Shown here piece after piece: positions 26,952-37,189 of a stretch of 64,000 bases of DNA. A program made the position numbers and the translations under genes. The stretch's first letter is position 1. Each line of letters opens with the position of its first letter. A model generated the notes under the pieces. That model had not been told where the DNA came from and did no database searches. It saw only the letters and a list, made by a program, of their open reading frames with translations. The stretch comes from Pedobacter sp. Bi126 (GTDB lineage Bacteria > Bacteroidota > Bacteroidia > Sphingobacteriales > Sphingobacteriaceae), in assembly GCF_918698245.1 (NCBI RefSeq), contig NZ_CAKKMS010000001.1:248001-312000 (forward strand). The letters run 5' to 3'.

Positions 26952-28560
26952 CGATTCCCACCTGCGCGGGATCCGATAGCTATCGGATGCGAGCGACTAT
27001 AGCGAGCACCTTACCCCTATCCGCCTATCGGCAACTTTCACCCGAAGGGATTGGACTAAAAGAACAAATTACCGCACCCTGCAATGTACTTCATGCGATC
27101 TGCATCATGCTATCCGGCCTGGCAGATTTTCGCAGGAAAAAGCACGGAAATCTGCGCACTCCCCATCATTAACCCGCAAGCCAAGGCAGGATCAAGCGGG
27201 TGCGCTAGGATTAGCAAGGGGTAATAGCCTGGATACTGCCGCAATAAAGATTTCCGTAGGTTTTTACAAGAAAAGATGTAAGCCTTTCAGTTATGCCTTT
27301 GCGTTTGTTGTTTTTAACGGCAGGCATGCTTTCGCTGTGCTCAGGTTTGTTACTTTTTCATCAAGGAAAAAGTAAAAGCCCTTCGGTGGCTAACCGAGGC
27401 AAGCCCAAGCCTAGGGCAAACCTACAATTGTCATTCTGAACGCAGTGAAGAATCTTTCAGTAAAAGATCCTTCGTGCCTCAGGATGACAAAGCAAAATAA
27501 AATGGCGCACAATTCCTAGCGAGCGCATTAAGATTGCTTCGTCGTTCCTCCTCGCAATGACGATCGTATTATAGCGAGCGCCTTAAACCCCTATCCGCCT
27601 ATCGGCACCTTTCCCCTGAAAGTGAAAGGGCTAAAAAAACAAATTATCGCGCCCTGCAATGTGCGCCATGCGATCTGCATCATGCTATCCGGCCTGGCAG
27701 ATTTTCGCAGGAAAAAGCACGGAAATCTGCGCACTCCCCATCATTAACCCACAAGCCAAGGCAGGATCAAGCGGGTGCGATGGGATAAGCCAAGGTAAGA
27801 GCCTCGATACTGCCGCAATTAAGATTTCCGTAGTTTTTTACAAGAAAGGATGCGAGCCTTGGGTTTTTGTTACTTTTGGGCCAAGCCAAAAGTAAGAGCC
27901 CCTCGGCGGCGGTGAGCCGAGGCAAGCCCGAGCAAGGGGCAAAATAGAAAAGGACAGCAGAACAGCAAAGCATTAAGGTTCCCGCCTGCGCGGGAATGAC
28001 GATCGTATTATAGCGAACGCCTTAAACACCTATCCGCCTATCGGCGCCTTTCACCCGAAGGGATTGGACTAAAAGAACAAATTACCGCACCCTGCAATGT
28101 GCTCCAGGTGATCTGCATCATGCTATCCGGCCTCGGAAATGATGGAAGGAGAAAACGTTAAAGCTTTTGCACCTCCTTTCAACCATCCACTACCCCGAGG
28201 CAGCACGCCCTCCCCGATCCTTCATCGGGGGCTTGTGCTGGCGACCAAAAAAGCTTTAACGAATTTATCCGACATCAGTTCCCAGCCTTGGGTTTTTGTT
28301 TCTTTTGGGCCAAGCCAAAAGAAAGAGCCCCTTCGGCGGCGGTGAGCCGAGGCAAGACAGCGTGGAGGGCAACAACATAGCGACCGCTTTAAGGTTCCCG
28401 CCTGCGCGGGAATGACGACCGTATTATAGCGGTGAGCCGAGGCAAGCCCAAGCCTAGGGCAAAACCTACAATTGTCATTCTGAACGCAGTGAAGAATCTT
28501 TCGGCAAAAGATCCTTCGTGCCTCAGGATGATAGAAAATTATTTAGCAGCAAAAATGACC
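26952..28560 (+). repeat. Modular repeat block 1 (three units, types A, A, B)
   Basis: First of five blocks of a long modular repeat. Units start with 'ctatccgcctatcggcacc' at about 27011 (type A), 27590 (A) and 28029 (B). Type A has a middle cassette 'agattttcgc..ggaaaaagcacggaaatct ... taagatttccgtag'. Type B has 'aatgatggaaggagaaaacgttaaagctttt ... aaaaaagctttaacg'. All units end with a 10-bp hairpin, 'cggcggcggtgagccgag', and either 'ttcccgcctgcgcgggaatgacg' or 'attgcttcg..ctcgcaatgacg'. Extra 'tcattctgaacgcagtgaagaatct' repeats are inserted at about 27430 and 28476. Short ORFs inside (such as 28139-28345) are not believed to be genes. Confidence 0.85.
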
Positions 28561-28765
28561 AAGTTACTGCCGTATCAATCGCTCCGGTCGAGATGTTGCC
28601 GATTTTTAGTATCTGTCAATGATAGTAAGTCGAATCTTTAAACCAAAACGCCAAAAAAAAGCATATCAACGTCATCCCAATCAAAAAATTATTCCTTATT
28701 ATGTTTATTTTTCCACAATCGCCCAAATTAACATTAAGTTAATCTGATTATAAGGCTTTTGCATA

Positions 28766-28773
28766 TACATTTG
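28766..28773 (+). promoter_or_regulatory. Promoter of the PHP-domain surface protein
   Basis: TACATTTG matches TAnnTTTG with TCTG (near TTTG) 19 bases upstream at 28743-28746. It ends 20 bases before the ATG. Confidence 0.6.
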
Positions 28774-28793
28774 TTGTAAACAAAACTTATTAT

Positions 28794-31700
28794 ATGAAAA
28801 GACCTTTACTTCTCATTTTATTTTTTCTGATTTTCTCCAATTATTTATCTGCCCAAGTCTCACTAACGACAATAAATACAGCTAGATTAGAAAATTTTGA
28901 TGGCATGACTGCAACGGGGACTTCAACAGTTGCCGGATGGAGCGCCGTTAAAGCCAGTGGCACAAGCGGCGTAGCCGTTGGTTCAGCCTTAACATTAACG
29001 GTTTACACCGCTTCGTCAAATGCCGGTGCTGCCTACAACGCAGGAACAGCCGGAGCGGCTGACCGATCGTTAGGAAGTCTGGCTTCTGGTTCGTTGGTAC
29101 CAAGATTTGGTGCAGGATTCCAGAATAACACCGGCGCAACTGTAACTTCAATCGATTTATCGGGTGTGATGGAACAATGGAGAAGCGGTTCGACAGCTAC
29201 GGTTAACGAAAAACTAAATTTCGAATACAGTTTCAATGCCACAAGCGTTGCCGATGCATCGGCCACCTGGCTACCACTTAGTAGCATGGACCTTAACGAA
29301 AAGTTAACCACAACTACCGCAGCGGCTGGTATTGATGGAAACCTACCTGCAAATCAAACGGCTATTTCGGGAAGTATCACCGCCATTACCTGGGCAAATG
29401 GTGCCACACTTTATATCCGCTGGACAGATACTGATGATTCGGGAAGCGACGGTATTTACACGATCGACAATTTTAGCATCACTCCGAAAAGCGGTGGCCC
29501 CACTACACCGGTTTTATCAACATCGCCAACCAGCTTGGCATTTGGAAACCAAAGTATTGCAACAAATTCTACTGCGCAGAGCTTCACTTTAAGCGGCAGC
29601 AATACCACAGCAAATACCAACGTTAGCACAACTTTACCTTTTACGGTATCCAAAGATAATAGCACTTTCAGCACATCTGTAGCCTACAGTGTTGCCGAAG
29701 TTTCGGCTTCGCCAACGGTTTACGTACGCTATAGTCCAACGGTCACTGGTACATCTTCAAGCAACGTCCAAATTTCGAGTACCGGAGCAAATCTTATAAA
29801 TGTTGCCCTTACAGGTACTGGTATTGTAGGCGACGTTAGCCCACCGGTAACCGCAGCCACTTATCCCAAAACAACAACGGTTACCACTACCTCGGTAGCT
29901 TTTGCAAACAACATTAACGAAGCAGGTACCACTTATTATGTGCTAGCCCTTACTGGCGGTACTGCCCCAACACCTGCACAGGTGAAAGCCGCACAGGATG
30001 GAAGTGGATCTGCAGCTTTAAAATCGGGATCATTTGCCAACACGGCCAATACCGATGCCAGTGCATCCATCACCGGTTTAACAATTGGTACCGGCTATAC
30101 CTTATATGTTGTGGCACAGGATGCAGCCGGCAATTTACAAACCACAGTTGCCACGGTAGATGCTACCACTGCCAATCCTCCTTTGGTAAGCGCCCCCGTA
30201 ATCATCAGCCAATATTACGAAGGAACTTCTGTAAACAAATGGATCGAATTAACCAACCTGAGCAATGCACCGATCAATACCGCATCACCACAGTTAAAAT
30301 TAGCTTTATACAATATTTCGGGCGATGCGGGTAACATCAACATCACTGGTACACCTTCGCAAACGGTAAACTTAAACTTTACCATCCCAGCCCATGGCTC
30401 CGTAATTTTGGGCAATACGGGTAATAGCAATACGGAAGTACCTTACCTAAGTCCTGCCAGTGCCATCTTAAACAGCAACACCGTAATCAACTTTAACGGC
30501 AACGATGGTGTGGCCCTTTTAGATGCCAATAACAACATTATCGATGCTTTCGGTCAGGGTGTTAACGCCAAAGATGTTTCTTATGTAAGAAGTTTGAATG
30601 TAACCGCTGCCAGTCCTGCTTATGTAGACGACGATTGGACCAGAACACCACTTGCTACTGTTCAAAATGCCATTGATGATGACGATGCCAATAGATTGGG
30701 TGTACATTTCCCACCTAACTTACCTGCCTGCGCCGCGCCAAGCAGCCCTGCAACCGCATTGGTTTTTAGCGCCGTAACCACAGGTAGTATCACCGCTACT
30801 TTCACTAAATCGGCCGATGCCAACGAATACCTGATCATCAGAAGTTTAAATGCCACCTTAAGCGCGCTTCCGGTTGATGGTACCGCTTATGCCATTGGTT
30901 CTGCTTTTGGTGGGGGCACGGTAATCAACAAAATTGTAAGCAATACCTTTACCGATAACAATTTAAACAGTTCTACTACTTACAATTATTTTATTGTTCC
31001 GTTAAACAACCTTTCTTGTACCGGCGGACCGAAATATTTAACCACCAACATTTTAACCGCAGCACAAACTACTAAAACCTTATTGCCTTGTGCCACTCCA
31101 ACCGCACAACCTACAGGTTTTACCATTACTTCTGCTAACTATAACTTTATCCAAGCTTCTTTCACCGCCGCCAGCGCAGCTGATGAATACCTGGTGGTGA
31201 TGAGCACCAGCAGCACCTTAACCGCAGCACCGGTAAACCAAACGGTTTATAATGTAGGCGATGCTTTAGGTGGTGGTATCGTGGTGAAAAGAGGAACGGG
31301 CACTTCATTTATTAGAAATGGTTTAACCCAAAACACCAATTATTACTTTTTCACCTATGCGGTAAATAGTGCCTGCAGCGGTGGCCCTTTGTATTTAACC
31401 ACGCAGCCTCTTTTAGGGAACTTTAAAACCGGCATCCTTGATGTAAACAAACTCAATTTCTATTATGGTAACCTACACAGTCACAGCAGTTATTCTGACG
31501 GAAATAAAGACGATTTAACCAAAAAACCAGAGGATGATTATGCTTTTGCCAAAACGGCGATGAACCTCGATTTCCTTGGGATATCAGAGCATAACCATAC
31601 CCAGGCGGGCATGTCATTGGCCAACTGGCAACCGGGTATCATTGCAGCCAAAAATGCAACCACTTCTACTTTCGTTGCTTTGCACGGTATGGAATGGGGC

Positions 31701-34040
31701 GTAATCAGTGGCGGCGGACACGTAATTGTGTACGGAATCGATTCACTGATTGGCTGGGAGCCCGGCGAAAACCAGATTTATGTACCTAAAAGTACTTATA
31801 CCGGGCCAACGGGTTTATTCAGGATCATTAACCGCCATGGTTTAAATGCCATAGCTACTTTGGCTCACCCCAATACTACCGATTATAACAACATCTCGGC
31901 GACTTACGATTTAAGTGCCGATAGCGCCATTGTAGGTGCGGCCTTAGAAAGTGGTCCTGCATTTTCGACCAATGTTACCTATTCTGATCCCGCCAGCTCA
32001 ATGAGTTATTTAAGCTATTATAACCGCATGCTGGCTAAAGGTTATCACCTTGGTGCAACCATCGATCATGATAACCACAATTTAACCTTTGGTAAGCACA
32101 CCCGTGCGAGGTTAGTGGTATTGGCTCCTGCCCTTACGGAGAACGATTTGTTGGATGCCATTAAAAAGATGCGTTTTTATGCTTCAGAAGATTCGGCCGC
32201 TAAAGTCGTATTCACCATCAACAAACAACCCGTAGGCAGTGTATTCAAAACCGCCGGTGCACCACAGATCTCCGTGAGTTCGATGACCACAAGTGCGGTA
32301 ACGAGCATTAAAATTTTATACGGAACACCTGGAAGCGGCACCAATCCGGTAGAGTTAACCACCAGTGCAACCGCAAGTTTAACCTATACCGATAATGCCC
32401 TGGCCAACCTGGCCACAGGCTATTATTATGCTGATATTGTAGAGGCAGACGGAAGCCGGATCATTACCTCCCCCATCTGGTACACCAGGGATGATGCAAC
32501 CGTTAAGAAAGACCAGAACATTACCTTTACCGCTACCAGAACCGCTACTTATGGCGACCCTGATTTGGTTGCAGGGGCTACGAGCGACAATACGGCCATT
32601 AACATCGAATATACCAGTAGCGATACCAATATTGCCACCATCAGCAATAACGATATCCACATTGTAAAAGCAGGTACGGTAACCATTACAGCCAATCAAC
32701 CTGGCGATACTTTCTTTAACCCGGCAGTTGCCAAACAACAGGTATTAACCATTGCCCCTAAAGGCATTACGGTAACGGCAGATGCCAAAACCAAGCTAGA
32801 AGGAACAGCTGATCCCGCATTTACCTATGTTTCCAGCCCTGCATTAATTGGTGCTGATGCTTTTACAGGAGCATTAAGCCGTGTGGCGGGCGAAACCGCA
32901 GGCGATTATGCCATTCAGCAGGGAACCCTGGCTTTAAGTAGCAATTACACCATCAACTATAATGCTGCCAATCTTCATATTAACGCCAAACCGGTTGCCG
33001 CACTAAGTGCCAGTGTTGCTGTTCCACAAAACGCCACTGCTCCGGTAATTACCTTTAGGGCAACTGCAGGCACTGCACCGTTTACCTTCACTTATAACAT
33101 TAATGGAGGCAGCAGCCAAACATTGAGAGCAACAAGCAATACTGCAACAGTAACGGCACCAAGCAATGTAGTAGGTACATTCGTTTACACCATCACCAGC
33201 ATTGCCGATGCTTTTAGTGCACAGGCCCAAAATGTTTCAACCACGGTAACGGTTCGGCCTTTACCAGTAGCCACCATTGCAGGTAATACATCCGTATGTA
33301 ACTTCGGTTCATCACCAAATATTACCTTTACCGGGTCAGTTGGAACAGCACCTTACACCTTTACCTACAGTATTAATGGAGGTAGTAACCGTACGGTAAG
33401 CACAAGTTCAACCACGGCAACAGTTAGTGTGCCAACCAGCGCAACAGGTACATTTACCTACAATTTAGTAAGCGTGACCGATGCCTATGCTACCCAAACG
33501 CAAACCGGAACAGCCACGGTAACGGTAAACGCTTTACCTGTAGTTTCTATCAGCAGCAACAAAGGTTTATCGGTTTCTAAAGGCGATGCCATCGTTTTAA
33601 CGGCTACCGGCGGTACGCGATACAGCTGGACAGGCACCGACATCATTAGCGGGCAAAGTACTGCTGCCTTAACCATCCGACCGAAACAGAGCGGTACTTA
33701 CCGTGTTACCGTAAGCAATGCGAGTGGCTGTGTGAGCGATCAAAACATTGCCATCACGGTAGTTGAAGATTATAAACTCGACGCCAGTACTGTAATAACG
33801 CCTAATGGTGATGGTTACAACGATAAATTTATCGTGAAGAACATCGATTATTATCCAAACAATACCTTGAAGATATTTGATAAGGCCGGTCGGATTTTAT
33901 ATACCAAACACACTTATGCCAACGATTGGGACGGAACCATAAACGGTAGTCCGCTGAATGAAGGCACCTATTATTACATCATCGATTTAGGTAGCGGCAC
34001 AGGCACTTTTAAAGGTTATATCAACATCATTAGAGACTAA
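28794..34040 (+). CDS. Secreted multidomain PHP-domain protein with type IX secretion C-terminal domain
   Basis: A 1748-residue exported protein. In order: a signal peptide (1-20, ending SAQ); a beta-sandwich (about 25-230); an Ig-like 'choice-of-anchor' region (240-345); a fibronectin-like region (350-460); a lamin-tail-like domain (470-640, KWIELTNLS); two similar FN3-like repeats with EYLI/EYLV (650-870); a PHP phosphoesterase domain (about 885-1145) with NLHSHSSYSDG, SEHNHTQ, HGMEW and ATLAHPN metal ligands; MBG-like and Ig-like repeats; and a CHU_C / gliding-motility C-terminal domain (from about 1660, VITPNGDGYNDKF) that directs type IX export. It is probably a surface phosphoesterase; the substrate is unknown. 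A PorP/SprF gene follows 8 bases later. Confidence 0.88.
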   Translation: MKRPLLLILFFLIFSNYLSAQVSLTTINTARLENFDGMTATGTSTVAGWSAVKASGTSGVAVGSALTLTVYTASSNAGAAYNAGTAGAADRSLGSLASGSLVPRFGAGFQNNTGATVTSIDLSGVMEQWRSGSTATVNEKLNFEYSFNATSVADASATWLPLSSMDLNEKLTTTTAAAGIDGNLPANQTAISGSITAITWANGATLYIRWTDTDDSGSDGIYTIDNFSITPKSGGPTTPVLSTSPTSLAFGNQSIATNSTAQSFTLSGSNTTANTNVSTTLPFTVSKDNSTFSTSVAYSVAEVSASPTVYVRYSPTVTGTSSSNVQISSTGANLINVALTGTGIVGDVSPPVTAATYPKTTTVTTTSVAFANNINEAGTTYYVLALTGGTAPTPAQVKAAQDGSGSAALKSGSFANTANTDASASITGLTIGTGYTLYVVAQDAAGNLQTTVATVDATTANPPLVSAPVIISQYYEGTSVNKWIELTNLSNAPINTASPQLKLALYNISGDAGNINITGTPSQTVNLNFTIPAHGSVILGNTGNSNTEVPYLSPASAILNSNTVINFNGNDGVALLDANNNIIDAFGQGVNAKDVSYVRSLNVTAASPAYVDDDWTRTPLATVQNAIDDDDANRLGVHFPPNLPACAAPSSPATALVFSAVTTGSITATFTKSADANEYLIIRSLNATLSALPVDGTAYAIGSAFGGGTVINKIVSNTFTDNNLNSSTTYNYFIVPLNNLSCTGGPKYLTTNILTAAQTTKTLLPCATPTAQPTGFTITSANYNFIQASFTAASAADEYLVVMSTSSTLTAAPVNQTVYNVGDALGGGIVVKRGTGTSFIRNGLTQNTNYYFFTYAVNSACSGGPLYLTTQPLLGNFKTGILDVNKLNFYYGNLHSHSSYSDGNKDDLTKKPEDDYAFAKTAMNLDFLGISEHNHTQAGMSLANWQPGIIAAKNATTSTFVALHGMEWGVISGGGHVIVYGIDSLIGWEPGENQIYVPKSTYTGPTGLFRIINRHGLNAIATLAHPNTTDYNNISATYDLSADSAIVGAALESGPAFSTNVTYSDPASSMSYLSYYNRMLAKGYHLGATIDHDNHNLTFGKHTRARLVVLAPALTENDLLDAIKKMRFYASEDSAAKVVFTINKQPVGSVFKTAGAPQISVSSMTTSAVTSIKILYGTPGSGTNPVELTTSATASLTYTDNALANLATGYYYADIVEADGSRIITSPIWYTRDDATVKKDQNITFTATRTATYGDPDLVAGATSDNTAINIEYTSSDTNIATISNNDIHIVKAGTVTITANQPGDTFFNPAVAKQQVLTIAPKGITVTADAKTKLEGTADPAFTYVSSPALIGADAFTGALSRVAGETAGDYAIQQGTLALSSNYTINYNAANLHINAKPVAALSASVAVPQNATAPVITFRATAGTAPFTFTYNINGGSSQTLRATSNTATVTAPSNVVGTFVYTITSIADAFSAQAQNVSTTVTVRPLPVATIAGNTSVCNFGSSPNITFTGSVGTAPYTFTYSINGGSNRTVSTSSTTATVSVPTSATGTFTYNLVSVTDAYATQTQTGTATVTVNALPVVSISSNKGLSVSKGDAIVLTATGGTRYSWTGTDIISGQSTAALTIRPKQSGTYRVTVSNASGCVSDQNIAITVVEDYKLDASTVITPNGDGYNDKFIVKNIDYYPNNTLKIFDKAGRILYTKHTYANDWDGTINGSPLNEGTYYYIIDLGSGTGTFKGYINIIRD

Positions 34041-34048
34041 TTACAGAC

Positions 34049-34969
34049 ATGAGAGCAATTACAAAAAACATAAAGCAAATGCGTCGCGTAACGTTTCTAT
34101 TTGCTGCAGGCACATTATTTTTGGGTTCTGTTAAAGCACAGATTCTTCCACTCAATGCACAATATTTCCAGAACCGTTACCTCGTTAACCCCTCAATGGC
34201 CGGTATAAACGAAGGTTTTAATATCAACGGAAGTTTCCGCAAGCAGTGGTCGAACATTCCAGGTGCACCCATTACCCAGAGCGTAACCTTAGATCAACAG
34301 GTGAACAAAGTGGGTTGGGGTGTAAATATCTACAACGAGAAATCGGGTGGTATCCAACGCACCAAAGCTGTCGGAACCTTTGCTTACCACCTTCCGTTAA
34401 ACAGCGACGACCAGAAATTAAACTTCGGGATCTCTTTTGGTGCCAGTCAGGATAAACTGGATTTAAGCAGCGTAAGAAACAGTGATATTAACGACCCGTC
34501 CATTGCCCGTTTTAACGACAGGGGTTATTATGTAGATGGCGATTTTGGGATCTCTTATACTTCGAAAGGATTAACCGTTGAAGGTGCCGTACCGAACATG
34601 CGTTCCGTTTTTAGAAAAGACGATTTAAACTTTGCCGACAAACCCACGTTTTATTCGGCGGTGAGTTATAAGTTCATGCTGGGATCAGGTATAAACGGAA
34701 TCAGCTTAGAACCAAAAGGTGTTTTTAGAGGCATTAAAAATTACGACAACCTTTGGGATGCAGGTTTAAATGCAAATTTTGCCAACGATAAATTGTACGT
34801 AATGGCCATGTACCACAATACCCAGAATGCTACTATTGGTTTTGGCATGAATTATAAATCGACCTTATATTTTATGGCATATTACAACACCGCAACTTCG
34901 GCAATCAGTGGTTATACCGATGGCGATTTTGAAGTGAATATCAGGGTTAATATCGGTAAGAAACCTTAA
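34049..34969 (+). CDS. PorP/SprF-family type IX secretion membrane protein
   Basis: A 306-residue outer-membrane protein with a signal peptide (cleaved around VKAQ) and the family opening FQNRYLVNPSMAGINEGFNINGSFRKQW, followed by a small beta barrel of the PorP/SprF type ending INVRVNIG-like. Members are usually encoded right after a large protein with a CHU_C-type (type B) signal and help its secretion or surface attachment. Here it follows such a gene by 8 bases and clearly shares its transcript. Alternative start codons at the first Met region do not change the signal. Confidence 0.9.
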   Translation: MRAITKNIKQMRRVTFLFAAGTLFLGSVKAQILPLNAQYFQNRYLVNPSMAGINEGFNINGSFRKQWSNIPGAPITQSVTLDQQVNKVGWGVNIYNEKSGGIQRTKAVGTFAYHLPLNSDDQKLNFGISFGASQDKLDLSSVRNSDINDPSIARFNDRGYYVDGDFGISYTSKGLTVEGAVPNMRSVFRKDDLNFADKPTFYSAVSYKFMLGSGINGISLEPKGVFRGIKNYDNLWDAGLNANFANDKLYVMAMYHNTQNATIGFGMNYKSTLYFMAYYNTATSAISGYTDGDFEVNIRVNIGKKP

Positions 34970-35023
34970 TTAAAGCGACTGTCGTCATCCTCGCGCATGC
35001 GGGGATCTTAATGCAACAAAACG

Positions 35024-35055
35024 AAAGCCACAGATACTAGGTCTGTGGCTTTTTT
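35024..35055 (+). terminator. Terminator after the PHP/PorP operon
   Basis: AAAGCCACAGA pairs with TCTGTGGCTTT around a 7-base loop and continues into T residues. Confidence 0.9.
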
Positions 35056-35069
35056 AATTGATCGCGTTC

Positions 35070-35930
35070 CCACGGATCCGCCTAACCCCCTATCCGCCTA
35101 TCGGCACCTTTCCCCTGAAAGGGAAAGGACTAAAAGACAAATTACCGCACCCTGCAATATGCTCCATGCGATCTGCTCCCTGCTATCGGCCTAGCAGATT
35201 TTCGCCGGAAAAAGCACGGAAATCTGCGCACTTCCCCTCATTACCCCACAGCCCAAGGCAGGATCAAGCGGGTGCGCTGGGATAAGCCAGGGTAAGAGCC
35301 TCGATACTGCCGCGATTAAGATTTCCGTAGGTTTTTACAAGAAAGGATGCGAGCCTTGGGTTTTTGTTTCTTTTGGGCCAAGCCAAAAGAAAGAGCCCCT
35401 CGGCGGCGGCGAGCCGAGGCAAGACTGAGCCTAAGGCAAAGAATAGCGACCGCTTTAAGGTTCCCGCCTGCGCGGGAATGACGACCGTATTATAGCGAGC
35501 GCCTCAACCCTCTATCCGCCTATCGGCACCTTTTCCCTGAAAGGGAAAGGGCAAAAGATAAATTATCGCACCCTGCAATATGCCCCATGCGATCGGCGCC
35601 ATGCTATCTGGCCTAGGAAATGAATGGAAGGAGAAAACGTTAAAGCTTTTGCAACTCCTTTCAACCTACCACTACCCCGAGGCAGCACGCCCTCCCCGAT
35701 TCTTCATCGGGGGCTTGTGCTGGCGACCAAAAAAGCTTTGACGAATTTATCCGACATCAGTTCCAAGCCTTGATCTTTTGTTTCTTTTCTATCAAGAGAA
35801 AAGAAAGAGCCCCTCGGCGGCGGTGAGCCGAGGCAAGACTGCGCGAAGGGCAAGAATAGCAAATTTTAAAATTAGCTTCGCTGAGCACTTCGTGGTTCCC
35901 GCATACGCGGGAATGACGACTACGTTAAAT
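35070..35930 (+). repeat. Modular repeat block 2 (types A, B)
   Basis: Unit A from about 35089 and unit B from about 35510, in the same orientation as block 1. Unit A has stem arms TTTCTTTTGG and CCAAAAGAAA. Unit B has TTTCTTTTCT and AGAAAAGAAA, both closing the same kind of loop. The block ends about 60 bases before nhaA. Confidence 0.85.
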
Positions 35931-35988
35931 AACAAATTTCCTCACAAAAACCACCCCCTTTCCCCCTTATTTCACTATTTTTACCCCT

Positions 35989-37185
35989 ATGGCTAAACTC
36001 ATCAATCTAGAAGTATTTCAGCGTTTCTTTCGTTCCGGACAAGTAGGTGGTTTTTTATTGTTGATCTGCGTGGCAATTTCCTTACTCATCGCCAACACCG
36101 ATTCAAAAGAAAGTTTCGAAGCTTTTTTAGCAACCAAACTAGGCTTCGGCGCTATCAACTACAGCATTTTAGCCTGGATAAACGACGCCTTAATGGCTAT
36201 ATTTTTCCTGCTCGTAGGGCTCGAAATCAAACGCGAACTGCTCGAAGGAGAATTATCTTCCGTTAAAAGCGCAGCCTTACCCGTAATTGCAGCGCTCGGC
36301 GGCATGCTCGTCCCTGCCTTAATTTATAGCCTGTTTAACAAAGGAGAAAGCTCGGCATCAGGCTGGGGCATCCCCATGGCAACCGATATCGCCTTTGCCC
36401 TTGCCATTATTGCCATGCTCGGTAAAAGTGTACCCACCAGTTTAAAAATATTCCTGGCCGCTTTAGCCATTGTCGATGATCTTGGTGCCATCCTGGTCAT
36501 CGCAATCTTTTATACTAACCAGATTCATTTCGAATACCTGGCCATGGCCGGAGGCATCCTTGTTCTTTTAGGACTGATGAATTATTTCGGCGTAAAGAAA
36601 CTGGCATTTTACCTCATTCCAAGCATATTCCTTTGGTATTTCATTCACCACTCTGGCATCCATGCCACCATTGCAGGGGTACTGTTGGCTTTCACCATCC
36701 CTACTAACGAAACGGATGAAGAATCGCCACTTGAAAAACTGGAACATTTTTTAACCACGCCGGTAAACTACATCATTATGCCCATTTTTGCATTAGCCAA
36801 TACCAATATCACTTTTCAAAAAGAAATGCTCGCCGGACTGGTTTCACCTCTCGGCCTCGGCATTATCGTAGGCTTATTCGTGGGTAAAACCATTGGCGTA
36901 ACCTTTTTCAGCTGGTTAGCCGTGAAATTAAAATGGGCCGATTTACCCACCGGAGCAGGCTGGAAACACATTTTAGGTTTGGGCATGCTCGCCGGAATCG
37001 GCTTTACCATGTCGATTTTTATTGCGCTGCTCTCTTTTAGCGAAGTGCTCCATGTTTCGGAAGCAAAGTTTGCAATTTTAACGGCTTCGATCCTATCGGG
37101 CGTGGTGGGGTTTGTGTTTTTGAAATCGGTGAAAGCTAAAGGGTTAACCACAGAAGGCAATTTAACCACAGAGGACACAAAGTAA
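35989..37185 (+). CDS. nhaA: Na+/H+ antiporter NhaA
   Basis: Inner-membrane antiporter that exports Na+ in exchange for H+. The 398 residues contain about 11-12 membrane segments. Family landmarks include FFLLVGLEIKRELLEGEL, the GWGIPMATDIAFALAI stretch, and the paired aspartates in LAALAIVDDLGAI that bind the ion. The last residues, GLTTEGNLTTEDTK, are encoded by 'ttaaccacagaggacacaaag', text of an intergenic repeat class, so the tail looks acquired from a repeat and not part of the family fold. It is a single gene, flanked on both sides by modular repeat blocks. Confidence 0.93.
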   Translation: MAKLINLEVFQRFFRSGQVGGFLLLICVAISLLIANTDSKESFEAFLATKLGFGAINYSILAWINDALMAIFFLLVGLEIKRELLEGELSSVKSAALPVIAALGGMLVPALIYSLFNKGESSASGWGIPMATDIAFALAIIAMLGKSVPTSLKIFLAALAIVDDLGAILVIAIFYTNQIHFEYLAMAGGILVLLGLMNYFGVKKLAFYLIPSIFLWYFIHHSGIHATIAGVLLAFTIPTNETDEESPLEKLEHFLTTPVNYIIMPIFALANTNITFQKEMLAGLVSPLGLGIIVGLFVGKTIGVTFFSWLAVKLKWADLPTGAGWKHILGLGMLAGIGFTMSIFIALLSFSEVLHVSEAKFAILTASILSGVVGFVFLKSVKAKGLTTEGNLTTEDTK

Positions 37186-37189
37186 AACA

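Noticed and set aside
28139..28345. Short ORFs in cassette B units (also 37315-37659 and 40313-40552) with near-identical proteins beginning MMEGENVKAFAPPF
   Set aside because: They lie within repeats whose changes preserve hairpin pairing and not the encoded peptide, and inserts change the frame downstream.
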